DNA from: Candidatus Symbiopectobacterium sp. NZEC151
Lineage (GTDB): Bacteria > Pseudomonadota > Gammaproteobacteria > Enterobacterales > Enterobacteriaceae
DNA length: 64,000 bases
NCBI RefSeq assembly: GCF_025962655.1
Contig: NZ_JAGFPE010000001.1
Span: 992,001-1,056,000, forward strand
Reading direction: 5' to 3'
In this document: positions 1-9,399 of the stretch, in pieces
Position numbering within the stretch: the stretch's first letter is position 1
Layout of the letters: each line of letters starts with the position of its first letter
Notes under the pieces: model-generated
What the model saw: only the letters and a program-made list of their open reading frames with translations
Database searches by the model: none
Told to the model about the DNA's origin: nothing
Made by a program: the position numbers and the translations under genes

Positions 1-1821
1 TTGATCAATGATGACGGTCAGCCGCTGTTTACCGTGCCGTTCGACGATCGTCTTCCAGTGTTTTCTGCACAATACAGCCGCAGCTCGCTGATGTCGTTGA
101 TGCTGTGCGAACTGCTGGCGCAAGCGTTGAGCCAGATGAACAGCGCGGCGCAGCGCGCGAAAATGATGAATGACAGCGCACCGCGCCGCCTGCGTAACAT
201 CATTCTGACGCTGCCCTCCGCCATGCCAAAACCTGAGCGCGAAATTTTCCGCCGTCGCATGCAGGAAGCGATTGGTCTGGTCTGGAAAGCGATGGGATGG
301 CACCCGGCGGATGATGGCTTCAGCACCGAACAAGAGAAAGCGGCCAGCCGCTTTCCCGTGCCTGAGGTGCAAATGGAGTGGGATGAGGCCACCTGCGGCC
401 AGATGGTCTATCTCTACAACGAAAGTCAGGTCAATTTTGGTGGCAATACCAAAGCCTTTTTCGCCAGTCAGGCGCGACCAGACCGGGTACGCGATGCCGA
501 TGAGCAGCCGGGACAAACCCTGCGCGTCGCATCGATTGATATCGGCGGTGGCACCACCGATCTCGCCGTAACCCAGTACACGCTGGATGACAGCATCGGC
601 AGTAACGTCAAAATCAGCCCGTTGTTGATGTTCCGCGAAGGTTTCAAAGTGGCGGGCGACGATATATTGCTGGACATGATCCAGCTCTACGTGCTGCCCG
701 CACTGCATGCGTCACTGAAAAAAGCCGGGATCGCCACGCCGGACAGCCTGATGGATAAGCTGTTTGGCAACGCAGGCCGAATGGATGGTCAATCTACCCT
801 GCGCCAGCAGTCCACCCTGCAAATACTGATGCCGATTGGACGCGCGATCCTGGAATCCTATGAAGGGTTCGATCCGCTCGACATGAGCGCCGAACTGGAA
901 GCCACCTTTGGTGAACTGCTGCCACAGCGACCGACCGGCAAGGTACTGGACTATCTGAACGGCGAAATTCAGCGGGAACAACCGGCGGATGCTGCGGCGT
1001 TTGATATCCTGCACACGCCGCTTATCGTTCGGCTGAGCAAGTTGCACGGCGAGTTCTTGTCCAACCGCATCAGCATCACGCAAAATTTGCGTTCGCTGTG
1101 CGAGGTTGTCGCGCTGTATGATTGCGATGTGTTGCTGCTTACCGGCCGCCCGTCACGTTTCCCCGGCATACAGGCACTGTTCCGTTATCTTCAGCCGTTG
1201 CCCATCAGCCGCATCGTTTCACTGGATGGCTACCACACCAGCGATTGGTATCCGTTCAATAAATTCGGCCGCATCGAGAACCCGAAATCCACCGCGGCTG
1301 TCGGTGCCATGCTGTGCCTGTTGGCACTGGACCTGCGCCTGCCGGGCTTTTATTTCAAAGCGGGTGATTTTGAACCCTACTCCACCATCCGCTATTTCGG
1401 CATGATCGATGCCAATCAGCAGTTAACGCAGGATAACCTCTATTACAGCGACATCGATCTGGACACCGCCGATTTTGAATTGGACAAACGCGGCTACTTC
1501 TCGGTGCGCGGCGGTATTGGGCTCGGTTTCCGTCAGTTGGATAACGAACGCTGGCCAGCCACGCCGCTTTACACCCTGACCATTATCGATCAGCCGCTGG
1601 CCCGCAAGCTTGCGGGTGACAGCGTGTTACATCTGCGTTTGACGGTGGCGCGCGAGGCGGGGCAATCCACGCCGGAACGTTTCGAAATCGCGGATGCCAC
1701 GCTGCAAGATGGCAGCCAGGTTCCTCTTCACTATCTGCGGCTGCGGCTTAATACGCTGGCTGACAGCGCTTCCGGCGCAACACACTACTGGATCGACAGC
1801 GGGAGCGTATTTAGCAAATGA
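1..1821 (+). CDS. srfB: SrfB family protein, C-terminal part (5' end outside window)
   Basis: The reading frame is open from the first base, so this is the last 606 residues of a larger protein (SrfB family members are about 1,000 residues). A glycine-rich phosphate-binding loop (visible residues 180-188, DIGGGTTDL) resembles phosphate loop 2 of the actin/Hsp70/FtsA ATPase fold. A later segment near residue 380 (LLLTGRPSRFPG) looks like the adenosine motif of the same fold. SrfB is named from a Salmonella SsrB-regulated locus; its biochemical role is not established. The stop overlaps the srfC start by 4 nt (ATGA), so the two genes are translationally coupled. Family assignment is firm; ATPase activity is inference. 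Confidence 0.9.
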   Translation: MINDDGQPLFTVPFDDRLPVFSAQYSRSSLMSLMLCELLAQALSQMNSAAQRAKMMNDSAPRRLRNIILTLPSAMPKPEREIFRRRMQEAIGLVWKAMGWHPADDGFSTEQEKAASRFPVPEVQMEWDEATCGQMVYLYNESQVNFGGNTKAFFASQARPDRVRDADEQPGQTLRVASIDIGGGTTDLAVTQYTLDDSIGSNVKISPLLMFREGFKVAGDDILLDMIQLYVLPALHASLKKAGIATPDSLMDKLFGNAGRMDGQSTLRQQSTLQILMPIGRAILESYEGFDPLDMSAELEATFGELLPQRPTGKVLDYLNGEIQREQPADAAAFDILHTPLIVRLSKLHGEFLSNRISITQNLRSLCEVVALYDCDVLLLTGRPSRFPGIQALFRYLQPLPISRIVSLDGYHTSDWYPFNKFGRIENPKSTAAVGAMLCLLALDLRLPGFYFKAGDFEPYSTIRYFGMIDANQQLTQDNLYYSDIDLDTADFELDKRGYFSVRGGIGLGFRQLDNERWPATPLYTLTIIDQPLARKLAGDSVLHLRLTVAREAGQSTPERFEIADATLQDGSQVPLHYLRLRLNTLADSASGATHYWIDSGSVFSK

Positions 1822-4307
1822 GAGCACTGACGCCAAAACAACTTTCGACCCGGTTAACCACGCAGTTGACTGCCGTATCAGAAGGCATTGAGCAGGCCAT
1901 AGAGTGGGTAGAGACAACCCGCTCCCGCTCGCCGCGTTTGGAGATGGAAGCCGATACGCTGACGATAAAACTTCGTCGTCACCGCAACAAGGCACAACGA
2001 CTGGCAGACAGCGCAGGAAAAGAGATGGCCATCGGGCTGTTCGGTCAGGCACAGGAAGGCAAAACCTACCTGATCTCCGCGTTGGCCGCGGGCGAAAATG
2101 GCCGATTGGAGAGCGATCTCGGCGGCCATACCCTGGACTATCAGGCGCATATCAATCCGGAGAGCCAACTCGCCGGACTGGTGACCCGCTTTACCCGTCA
2201 GCCAGGCGTGAAAAACGCCACTTATCCGGTTCAATTGCTGCTGTTAAGCGAAGCGGATATCGTCAACATTCTGGCACAGGCGTATTTAACCACGGCCGTT
2301 GCTCCACCGTCGCCACGCAGTTTGGCCGAAGATGAGCAGCAACTGGTCGAGCAGATGGCGCTGCTGGCGATGCATCGTCAGCCCGAAACCATCCCGGGAT
2401 TCAGCAGTGATGAAGTCATTGCCCTGTGGGACAGTCTGGCGCGTCACGATGGCAAACGGCAGAAGTGGCTGGAGACTCACTTTTGGCCCGCGGCCATCTC
2501 CCTTACGCCGGCGTTGACCATTGACGATCGGGCGCGGTTGTTCTCGGTGCTGTGGCAAGGCAAAGAGGAGTATACGGCGACCTATCGCCAGTTTGCGCAT
2601 ACGCTACAGCGCCTGAATTACAGCCATAAAGTGCTGGCACCGTTAAGCGTACTGGTCGATGACGTCTTGCTGCCCACCGATGGCATCATGAACCTGTCAA
2701 CCGTCGCCTATCTCAATACCTCTTCCGATCCCAGCGTACATGTACGTCCGGTCATCAATAACCGGGCCAGCAAACCGGTTGAACTGTCACTGGCAGAGCT
2801 GGCTTTTCTCGCCGTTGAACTGGTGGTGACCTTGCAGTCACCGACGCGCGAACCGCTGTTTGAGCAAGTTGACCTGCTTGATATTCCGGGCTTCAATCCC
2901 CTCAGCAATGTACACGCCGCTTCCAGTGGCGATCGCGAGCACGGCGCGGTGCAACGTTATCCGGTGCTGATAAAAAATCTGCTGCACGCCAAGGCAAGCT
3001 ATTTGCTGGAACGGTACACCGAGCAGCATGCCATTAATCTGTTGATGGTCTGCACGGCGGTAGACCGGCGCGCCGATGTCAAAGCGGTCGGCAAAGCGCT
3101 CGACTACTGGGTGAAACAGACGCAAGGGGAAACGGCGCAACAGCGCAGTCAGCATAAACCTGGCCTGATCTGGGCGGTCACCAAATTCGATCAGCGCGTG
3201 TTACACAACACGCACTACGATGAAGGCGTTCAACGCTACGTGGGTAACCCGGGAGAATCCTGGGGAACCATGCTGGCGACGGATGAACGCGGTGTAAAAC
3301 GCATGGCTAACTGGCTGAATACCGAAGTCAAACGGGAAAACAAGCTGGCGCGGCTGTCAGAACAGTTACTCGAGATGCAAAATGAACTGTTTGAGCACAT
3401 TCTCGGCGGCTGGTATCAGTCGGACAGTGAAATCTCGGCGATGAGAAAGCAGAAAGTGGCCGAATCCGTGTTGAAATCACTCCAGACGCGGCCAGGCGTA
3501 CACGGCGAGTTGCTGGAGCGCATGTTACCTACGCGGGATGAGTTGCGCCGCCTTTACCAACAGCAGCGTCAATCCGGCGTTAGCCATGTCATCCATCCGG
3601 CCCTGGATAACACCAGTGCCATGACCAACGCCGATCCGTTTGGCATCGCCATGGACATCGATTTATTCAGCGACGCCCCGCTGGATGTGACACAGACGGA
3701 TGAGTCCCACGCGCAGAGCGATGTGGATACCAATGCGGTCTTTGCCCGTCAGGTGTTGCGCTTTTGGATAAACCATATGCGCAATTTGCCGGACAACGCG
3801 CCGCTGGTTGAGCTGCTCGGGTTGGGCAAACCGACGCTGGAAATGCTGATGGAAGAGGTCATTACCGCCGGTCTGCGGCAAGGCATCAATCAGGCGTTGC
3901 ACGCGGCACTGAACCAGGATGATCACCCCAGCGCCTACACGGACAATGAGATCGACAGTCAGGTTTCTCGCGCCCTGACGGTGCTCGGCGATTATATTGC
4001 CTGGCTGGGCTTCCAGAAAATGCCCGAGGAGCAGCGCCCGGAAAGCCGCATCAACCGTGGTCGTAAAATTTTTGCCAAGCCGGAAAAACAGGCCGTCAGT
4101 TGGGGCACTGCCAAGCGGTTGACCAAGTTGTCGCTCACCCCTACCAATAACACGGCGTTTTACGTGTACGATTGGCTGATTGGGCTCAACACCTTGATAC
4201 TGCAAAACGCCGGGCACTCTGCCGGTGGAGAACTGGATACCGAACAACGCAAACAGTTAGGTGCCATTCTGCAAATTTTCAAACCCACCCCCTCTGGCGC
4301 AAAATAA
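1818..4307 (+). CDS. srfC: SrfC family protein with GTPase-like motifs
   Basis: An 829-residue protein that follows srfB with a 4-nt overlap, the usual srfABC arrangement. The sequence shows a Walker A/G1 motif at residues 76-83 (GQAQEGKT), a G3-like DIPGF in the context LLDIPGFN near residue 357, and a G4-like TKFD in WAVTKFDQ near residue 455. Together these suggest a dynamin-like or other large GTPase fold rather than a classical secreted effector. No signal peptide or membrane helix is evident. It is often annotated as a 'putative virulence effector'; that label comes from co-regulation in Salmonella, not from a known activity. Nucleotide binding by this protein is inference. Confidence 0.88.
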   Translation: MRALTPKQLSTRLTTQLTAVSEGIEQAIEWVETTRSRSPRLEMEADTLTIKLRRHRNKAQRLADSAGKEMAIGLFGQAQEGKTYLISALAAGENGRLESDLGGHTLDYQAHINPESQLAGLVTRFTRQPGVKNATYPVQLLLLSEADIVNILAQAYLTTAVAPPSPRSLAEDEQQLVEQMALLAMHRQPETIPGFSSDEVIALWDSLARHDGKRQKWLETHFWPAAISLTPALTIDDRARLFSVLWQGKEEYTATYRQFAHTLQRLNYSHKVLAPLSVLVDDVLLPTDGIMNLSTVAYLNTSSDPSVHVRPVINNRASKPVELSLAELAFLAVELVVTLQSPTREPLFEQVDLLDIPGFNPLSNVHAASSGDREHGAVQRYPVLIKNLLHAKASYLLERYTEQHAINLLMVCTAVDRRADVKAVGKALDYWVKQTQGETAQQRSQHKPGLIWAVTKFDQRVLHNTHYDEGVQRYVGNPGESWGTMLATDERGVKRMANWLNTEVKRENKLARLSEQLLEMQNELFEHILGGWYQSDSEISAMRKQKVAESVLKSLQTRPGVHGELLERMLPTRDELRRLYQQQRQSGVSHVIHPALDNTSAMTNADPFGIAMDIDLFSDAPLDVTQTDESHAQSDVDTNAVFARQVLRFWINHMRNLPDNAPLVELLGLGKPTLEMLMEEVITAGLRQGINQALHAALNQDDHPSAYTDNEIDSQVSRALTVLGDYIAWLGFQKMPEEQRPESRINRGRKIFAKPEKQAVSWGTAKRLTKLSLTPTNNTAFYVYDWLIGLNTLILQNAGHSAGGELDTEQRKQLGAILQIFKPTPSGAK

Positions 4308-4314
4308 CTGCCCC

Positions 4315-4335
4315 GCCCCTGCTCGACGCAGGGGC
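4315..4335. terminator. Stem-loop between convergent srfC and orphan gene
   Basis: Perfect 8-bp GC-rich stem (GCCCCTGC / GCAGGGGC) with a 5-nt loop, 8 nt after the srfC stop. There is no clean U-run on the plus strand; the minus strand has a short T-rich tract after the stem. It probably serves as a terminator for one or both convergent genes. Confidence 0.5.
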
Positions 4336-4356
4336 AAAGCCTTCACATCGGGCCAT

Positions 4357-5448
4357 TCACGGGTGGTTTTCGATACGGGTCGCGTTCATCTCAAGTGTGG
4401 CGAGTAATGATGAATGCGGGTTATCAACGATGTAATCGCGCAGTCGCGTCAGACTGACGTCGTAATCGGACACGCAGCACACGGCGAAGTACAGACCGTT
4501 TTCATCTGCCATTGCGGCAACATAGCGCTCAACGGCGCGCCTGATATCCGATAACGTCATTTCGAGGGTCGACGTCGATGCCTGCGTGGTTTTTTCCTGT
4601 GCCAAAAGCGGTACACACGCTTCTTTCATCATCAGACTGCTTGGCGATTGCGTCGACAACACCTCACAGCCGCCAAATTTGTTGACGTAACATTTTAAGA
4701 TACTGCCCAGGGTCATCATGTGATCGCCGCGCGCCAGCGCCGCCATCGCGTGGTGTACCTGCGTTTTATATTCAGGCTCGCTGGCGATCAAATAGAGGCA
4801 ATTGGCGTCGGCGATATCCTCAACGGGACGGCCCTTGACCGACATGCTTTTCGGATCGAGGCTTGCAATACCTAATACCTGTGACGATGAGGTAGGCGGA
4901 TCAATCGCCAGCAGCACGGTAGCACCGCGACTTCTGTCACTCGTTGCACCATTCCCACCCCAAAAGGTATTGAAATAGTGTTGATCCGAACCGTACACGG
5001 CCAGTTTGCCTGATGTTATCGCAGCAAAGGCATCAAGGCTGTCGCGGTGTGAAAGACACTGCTGAGTGCCATCTGGCCCGTATTCGATGTCGATTACCCG
5101 CCAGTGTATGTCCTGATATCCATTGCATTGTAACTGCGCATGAATAAAGGACTCCATCAGCAACCCACCGGCCCCCAGTGAAAGCAACGTCAGCGGTTGA
5201 TCCCGGTTGGGCATCGTCTGTCTGATATGGTTAACCACCTTGTTAAGGTAATTTACCCGACTGTGCAGCGAGGAGACATCCTCATGTTCACACCAGAAAA
5301 GCGCGTCCTGATAGCGATAGATCAATTGTCCATGCTGCCGGAGGTGGGTTTGACTCATCACCGCAGCAGGCGTCAAGGCAACGTGCTGCCGGGCACGGGA
5401 AGAAAGGGGTAACAGGGCGATGGATTCGGAAGTCACTGCTGGCAACAT
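4357..5448 (-). CDS. Hypothetical protein with possible Rossmann-like segment
   Basis: A 363-residue protein that I do not recognise. The start is set at the ATG giving MLPAVTSES, because the upstream in-frame extension is basic, low in quality and lacks a better ribosome site. The middle has a strand-glycine-rich loop-helix pattern (LTLLSLGAGGLLMESFI) followed by IHWRVIDIEY, which resembles the first two strands of a SAM-dependent methyltransferase or another Rossmann fold. Other methyltransferase motifs are not clear, and the segment TVLLAIDPPTSSSQVLG could be a later strand. It is convergent to srfC and downstream of the HupE-like gene on the same strand. There is no signal peptide. Function is unknown. 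Confidence 0.65.
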   Translation of the reverse strand: MLPAVTSESIALLPLSSRARQHVALTPAAVMSQTHLRQHGQLIYRYQDALFWCEHEDVSSLHSRVNYLNKVVNHIRQTMPNRDQPLTLLSLGAGGLLMESFIHAQLQCNGYQDIHWRVIDIEYGPDGTQQCLSHRDSLDAFAAITSGKLAVYGSDQHYFNTFWGGNGATSDRSRGATVLLAIDPPTSSSQVLGIASLDPKSMSVKGRPVEDIADANCLYLIASEPEYKTQVHHAMAALARGDHMMTLGSILKCYVNKFGGCEVLSTQSPSSLMMKEACVPLLAQEKTTQASTSTLEMTLSDIRRAVERYVAAMADENGLYFAVCCVSDYDVSLTRLRDYIVDNPHSSLLATLEMNATRIENHP

Positions 5449-5505
5449 GGCAATATTCCGTGCAATTTTGTGGATTACACGATAACAGTTGCCAGTCCAG
5501 CCTGC

Positions 5506-5535
5506 GTTGTAAAATCCGATGTTGTAAAATCTGAT
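5506..5535. repeat. 15-bp tandem direct repeat
   Basis: Two adjacent copies of GTTGTAAAATCYGAT, differing at one base, lie between the HupE-like gene and the orphan gene. This is upstream of the orphan gene on its strand, so it could be a paired binding site or a small slippage duplication. Confidence 0.6.
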
Positions 5536-5537
5536 AT

Positions 5538-5558
5538 CCCACCGCCTCAGACGGTGGG
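5538..5558 (-). terminator. Stem-loop downstream of the HupE-like gene
   Basis: A 7-bp stem (CCCACCG / CGGTGGG) with a 7-nt loop lies 27 nt past the end of the HupE-like gene. On the minus strand it is followed by a weak T-rich stretch (ATATCAGATTTTA), so it may be an imperfect terminator. Confidence 0.45.
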
Positions 5559-5584
5559 AACCGGTCTCACATCGAGAAAAACAC

Positions 5585-6178
5585 TCAGGCGAACAAACCA
5601 CTCAACAGCCCTACGCCAAGCAGCGCAGAGCCCGCACCGATAACGCGCGGCCACCACACACTGCGTTTTGCCGCCAGCATCGCATAGCCCAACGCCAGCC
5701 CGCCGATGTGCAGCAGCACAGTAGCCACCACCATCCCTGACAAGGCAGCAAAGGAGTGAGACAACTCTGCACCGTGCGCCAGCCCATGAAACAGGGCAAA
5801 AGCACCCACCAGCACCGCGCCGGTGGCGGCTGACAGCTTCAGTTGCATCGCCACCATCAGTCCCAGGACCAGCAGAGAGGCCGCCACAATATGCTCAGTC
5901 GCAGGCACAACCAACCCCGCCATCCCAATCAGTGCCCCCACCAGCAACAGGCTGGCGAACGAGACCGGTGCCAGCCACCATTTTTGGCTATTCATGGCGC
6001 TCCACACGCCGACCAGTGTCATGGCAAACAGATGATCAAGGCCGGTAAGCGGATGGATAAATCCCTGCATAAAGCCGGTCACGTGGTGGGCGCCATCATC
6101 GGCCCCGATATGGGCAAAGGCGGCAACGGGCACGGCAAAAAGCGCAGCAGTGAAAAGGACCTTCATTGGGTTATTCAT
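5585..6178 (-). CDS. HupE/UreJ family membrane protein
   Basis: A 197-residue, very hydrophobic protein with an N-terminal signal-like segment (MNNPMKVLFTAALFAVPVAAFAH) and about six membrane helices. The family signature is present: HPLTGLDHLFAM around residue 43, where the His and Asp residues are thought to bind nickel or cobalt. HupE/UreJ proteins are secondary metal permeases for hydrogenase or urease, but no hydrogenase or urease genes are in the window. The start at the second ATG is favoured by GGAA about 8 nt upstream; an ATG 12 nt earlier is the alternative. Metal specificity cannot be told. Confidence 0.85.
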   Translation of the reverse strand: MNNPMKVLFTAALFAVPVAAFAHIGADDGAHHVTGFMQGFIHPLTGLDHLFAMTLVGVWSAMNSQKWWLAPVSFASLLLVGALIGMAGLVVPATEHIVAASLLVLGLMVAMQLKLSAATGAVLVGAFALFHGLAHGAELSHSFAALSGMVVATVLLHIGGLALGYAMLAAKRSVWWPRVIGAGSALLGVGLLSGLFA

Positions 6179-6400
6179 TTTCAATTCCATTAACAGGTTG
6201 GGAAGAGAGATAGCAACGCAACCGTTTTACCCAATACCGAGGCACCAAATTATGATTTAAATTAATTTTGTATGAACTATGGTTTTTAATGCCGTTATAA
6301 AAACAGATACAAAGATAAAAGCAGAACAAAAATAAATTAACAGCGTTAAATATCGAATAAATGATAATACGTCACTTTATCGATACCGGTGATGCGAGAT

Positions 6401-6440
6401 AAAAAAGGCGTCATAGCATTGTGCTGATATAACGCCTTTA
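6401..6440 (-). terminator. Rho-independent terminator of the sugar-binding protein gene
   Basis: On the minus strand a hairpin with outer stem AAAGGCGT / ACGCCTTT and an imperfect inner stem is followed by a run of six T. It lies about 30 nt after the stop of the binding-protein gene, the expected place for its terminator. Confidence 0.8.
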
Positions 6441-6468
6441 CGGGTTTGTTGCTCGAAAGCGATTACGC

Positions 6469-7788
6469 TTAGCGGATGGCGCGTTTCAAAATGCGATTGG
6501 CGTTGTTGTAGAAGTCATCCGCGACCTCATTGAGCGATCCTTTGCCGTAATCGAGGCGCTGAACGCTGGTGGTCCACAGTTGTACCAGTTCCTGATTCTC
6601 CATGTAGGGCGATACCGGAACCTGAGTGGCAGGCTGTTCAGCCGCCGCCTTGTAGGCATTTGCCAACAGATTGGTCGGTGTGATCACCCCGCTCTGCTCC
6701 AGCAAGGTTACCGCTTTCGGGTTTGCCGGCATGCCGTTTTGTAACGCCAGCGCCTTGATGCCTTCCGGATTACTCAGCAAGAAGCCGATCAGCATCGCGG
6801 ATTCTTTGGGATACTTGGTGTTTTTACCCACCGCAAACAGTGAAGACGGCTTGGTATTGATCGCTGAATCTTTGGCGTTACTCAGCATAGGATACGGACC
6901 CGGTTCCAGTACCGTCTCTTTTGGCATGTTGCTGGCGTAGGTGTAGATGGCGGAATCCCATAAATACATGCCGCCCATTTCACCGTTGATCCACGGGCGA
7001 ATTTCATACACGTTAGTGCGACCAAACGACGAAAAATAACGCTGATCGGGTATCACATGGTTATCCACCAGCTTTTTATAAAAGCCAAACAGTTCGCGCA
7101 CCTGCTCACGATTATAAGCCAGGCTCTGTTTGCTCTCGGCAATCATGTCAATGCCATATTTCTGCGCCATGTAGGCGCGCCCCAGCGTCAGAATATCGAG
7201 AACGTCAGAGGAGCCCTGCGCCACGCCGAGGGGGTAGAAATTGTCTCCCAACGCTTTTTTAAAGGCGGGTCCAGAGGCAAACAATTCATCCCAGGTCTTC
7301 GGGTAGGCAACGCCCGCTTTATCCCAGGTACCTTTGTTATAGATAAACCCGCGCGACGTCATGGAAATCGGCACCCCTTGCAGCTTGCCTTTCACCTCAC
7401 CGGTTCTCAGGTACTGGGGCGGGAAATCCGTTAACGCCAGCGCGTCGCGCTGTTTATACAGATCGTAAAAACCGTCACCGTTGCGCGAAAACTGGGGCAG
7501 CCAGTTCCAGTCAATGCGGATCACATCCGGCTCTTGTCCACCCGCCATCTGGGTTGACAGACGCGACAGGTAGCCATCCCAACCCGCGTATTCGGCTTTC
7601 ACTTTGATCTCCGGGTGCGCCTTTTGGAACGCATTGATGGCGGCCAGGGTGGCTTCATGACGCTGATTGCCGCCCCACCAGGAGATACGGACTTCAACAG
7701 GATCGGCAGCATGAACGGCAACGCTGCTGATTGGTAATGCGGCACATAACAGTAGGATACGAGGAATACGATGCAAGACTTTCGTCAT
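6469..7788 (-). CDS. Sugar ABC transporter periplasmic binding protein (TogB-like)
   Basis: A 439-residue extracytoplasmic solute-binding protein of family 1. The start is set at the ATG preceded by AAGGG. It gives a clear signal peptide (MTKVLHRIPRILLLCAALP..) with a likely cut after AVHA. The mature N-terminus (VEVRISWWGGNQRHEATLA) closely resembles TogB-type oligogalacturonide-binding proteins and other CUT1 oligosaccharide binders. No permease or ATPase genes are next to it, so it is an orphan binding protein that must borrow a transporter or serve a distant one. It lies downstream of the oxidoreductase gene on the same strand (238 nt gap), suggesting a shared carbohydrate pathway. The exact sugar is inference. 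Confidence 0.87.
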   Translation of the reverse strand: MTKVLHRIPRILLLCAALPISSVAVHAADPVEVRISWWGGNQRHEATLAAINAFQKAHPEIKVKAEYAGWDGYLSRLSTQMAGGQEPDVIRIDWNWLPQFSRNGDGFYDLYKQRDALALTDFPPQYLRTGEVKGKLQGVPISMTSRGFIYNKGTWDKAGVAYPKTWDELFASGPAFKKALGDNFYPLGVAQGSSDVLDILTLGRAYMAQKYGIDMIAESKQSLAYNREQVRELFGFYKKLVDNHVIPDQRYFSSFGRTNVYEIRPWINGEMGGMYLWDSAIYTYASNMPKETVLEPGPYPMLSNAKDSAINTKPSSLFAVGKNTKYPKESAMLIGFLLSNPEGIKALALQNGMPANPKAVTLLEQSGVITPTNLLANAYKAAAEQPATQVPVSPYMENQELVQLWTTSVQRLDYGKGSLNEVADDFYNNANRILKRAIR

Positions 7789-7859
7789 AATAGAACCCTT
7801 AATTATAGTCATTGTGCTGGTATCACCCACACAGCAGAATATCGTGGGTACTCTATTCC

Positions 7860-7881
7860 ATCGAAAAATGGTGATTTCATC
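7860..7881. promoter_or_regulatory. Possible KdgR-like palindromic operator
   Basis: An imperfect palindrome (ATCGAAAAATGGTGATTTCAT) 70-90 nt upstream of the binding-protein start. It resembles the AATGAAA..TTTCATT type of operator bound by KdgR in pectinolytic enterobacteria. The match is partial, and the idea rests largely on the TogB-like neighbour. Confidence 0.25.
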
Positions 7882-8026
7882 GAAAAACGTGGGTCGCGCT
7901 GGGCCGTGTGTCCACCTCGCAAGCGACAACTGGGTACTCGCAGTTTGTGTTGGGTGGCCTCCCATGGCTATTTGCAGGTTTATTGTGGGCGACGCGTGAG
8001 AATTACGCCCCGCCCTTGTGTATCCG

Positions 8027-9316
8027 TCAGTCAGGCAGCTTGACGGCCAGATCGGCGATCTTCACCGGCTGTTCCAGTCGTAACGATCGGTTGGCGGCAA
8101 TCCCGGTCAGGATGGAGCGCGCACCGTCGCGATAGTCGGCCGCGCGTTGCAGCGGATCGGGATCCGGCGTACCAAACAGATCGTTCAACATCACCAGATC
8201 GCCGCCGCCGTGCCCACCAGCCTGGTACACCACCGGCACCTTGTAGGGGGCATCAAACATCGGATAAACCGTGATTTCACACTGATCAAGCGCGCCTTCG
8301 TCCTCTTTCTGCCCGCCGCCGTTGACATAGGATTTCTCAACCAGCTTCATCTCCAACCGCCCTTTACTGCCGTTGAACACCACGTTCAACCCTTCCCAGG
8401 GCAGATAGGCATTGAGGGAGTAAGTCATGATCGCTTTGTTTTTGTAGCGCACCATAACGCCCATCACGTCTTCAATGTTGATGCCGTCGTCAAACACGCT
8501 CTTATCACGGTAGTAGCCATCCTCATGTTCGGCATCCAGATACAACGCCGTGAGTTGGGCGCTTTCACTCATATTCAAAGCAAACGGATCGTCCTTGGCC
8601 GCCGCGCTGTTGTGCGAACGCGCATAGAACTCGGTTACGCCGCGCGCTTCAGCGTTGGCCTTGCCGTAAAAGCGCAAATCGCCCTGGGCGTACACCGTTT
8701 CCGGTTCAGAGTGCAGCCAGAAATTCACCAAATCGAAATGGTGGGTGGATTTGTGCACCAACAGTCCGCCGCTGTTGCGTTTGTCACGGTGCCAGCGACG
8801 GAAATAGTCGGCACCGTGTTGGGTGTTCAACAGCCACTCAAAGTGCACCGAGAACACATCGCCTATCACACCGGAGGCAATCAGCTCACGAATCTTGCTG
8901 TGGTGCGGTGCGTAGCGATAGTTGAAGGTGACGCGCAGTTTACGTCCGGTGCGGGCGATAGCGTTGATGATGGCCTGACATTTCTCTTCGTCGATGGTCA
9001 TCGGTTTTTCACTGATCACATCGCAGCCCAGTTCCATCGCCCGAATAATATAGTGGTGATGGGTGCGATCGATGGAGGTCACGATCACAATGTCCGGTTT
9101 GCACTCGGCGATCATGGTCTCGAACTGGTCAGCGCTGAAACACGGCACCGGCGCATGTCCGCACTCGCCAATCATTTTATTGGCATATTGCATGCGCGTC
9201 TGGTTGGTGTCGCAAAAGGCAACAAAGGTGCTGGTTTGGTGATAATCCCTGGCGATTGAGGTTAAATAGAGGCCAGCACGCCCTCCGGTGCCGACAACGG
9301 CATATTTTTTCTTCAT
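8027..9316 (-). CDS. Gfo/Idh/MocA family oxidoreductase
   Basis: A 429-residue NAD(P)-dependent sugar dehydrogenase-like protein. The start at MKKKYAVVG is set by AAGGA 9 nt upstream. The N-terminus has the Rossmann loop VVGTGGRAG (residues 6-14), and the family signature EKP occurs in DVISEKPMTID. The segment GGLLVHKSTHHFDLVNFWL carries the His and Asp residues usual in the catalytic domain. Family members oxidise or reduce a sugar or inositol hydroxyl group. The gene is first in a likely unit with the binding protein and is divergent from the gene starting at 9466, consistent with use of one sugar. The substrate is unknown. Confidence 0.88.
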   Translation of the reverse strand: MKKKYAVVGTGGRAGLYLTSIARDYHQTSTFVAFCDTNQTRMQYANKMIGECGHAPVPCFSADQFETMIAECKPDIVIVTSIDRTHHHYIIRAMELGCDVISEKPMTIDEEKCQAIINAIARTGRKLRVTFNYRYAPHHSKIRELIASGVIGDVFSVHFEWLLNTQHGADYFRRWHRDKRNSGGLLVHKSTHHFDLVNFWLHSEPETVYAQGDLRFYGKANAEARGVTEFYARSHNSAAAKDDPFALNMSESAQLTALYLDAEHEDGYYRDKSVFDDGINIEDVMGVMVRYKNKAIMTYSLNAYLPWEGLNVVFNGSKGRLEMKLVEKSYVNGGGQKEDEGALDQCEITVYPMFDAPYKVPVVYQAGGHGGGDLVMLNDLFGTPDPDPLQRAADYRDGARSILTGIAANRSLRLEQPVKIADLAVKLPD

Positions 9317-9399
9317 TACTATCATTCCTTCTTTTCTGACGTTAACGCAATGTATCGTCGCCATTTTTCGAGCGCGTTAACCAATATCGCGTGCGCTCA

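Noticed and set aside
4315-4335. Hairpin after srfC as a strong terminator
   Set aside because: Listed only with moderate confidence because no U-run follows on the plus strand.
8147-9259. Long open frame (370 codons) antisense to the Gfo/Idh gene
   Set aside because: It is the mirror of a well-supported coding gene with clear Rossmann and EKP motifs; the antisense product has no domain features.
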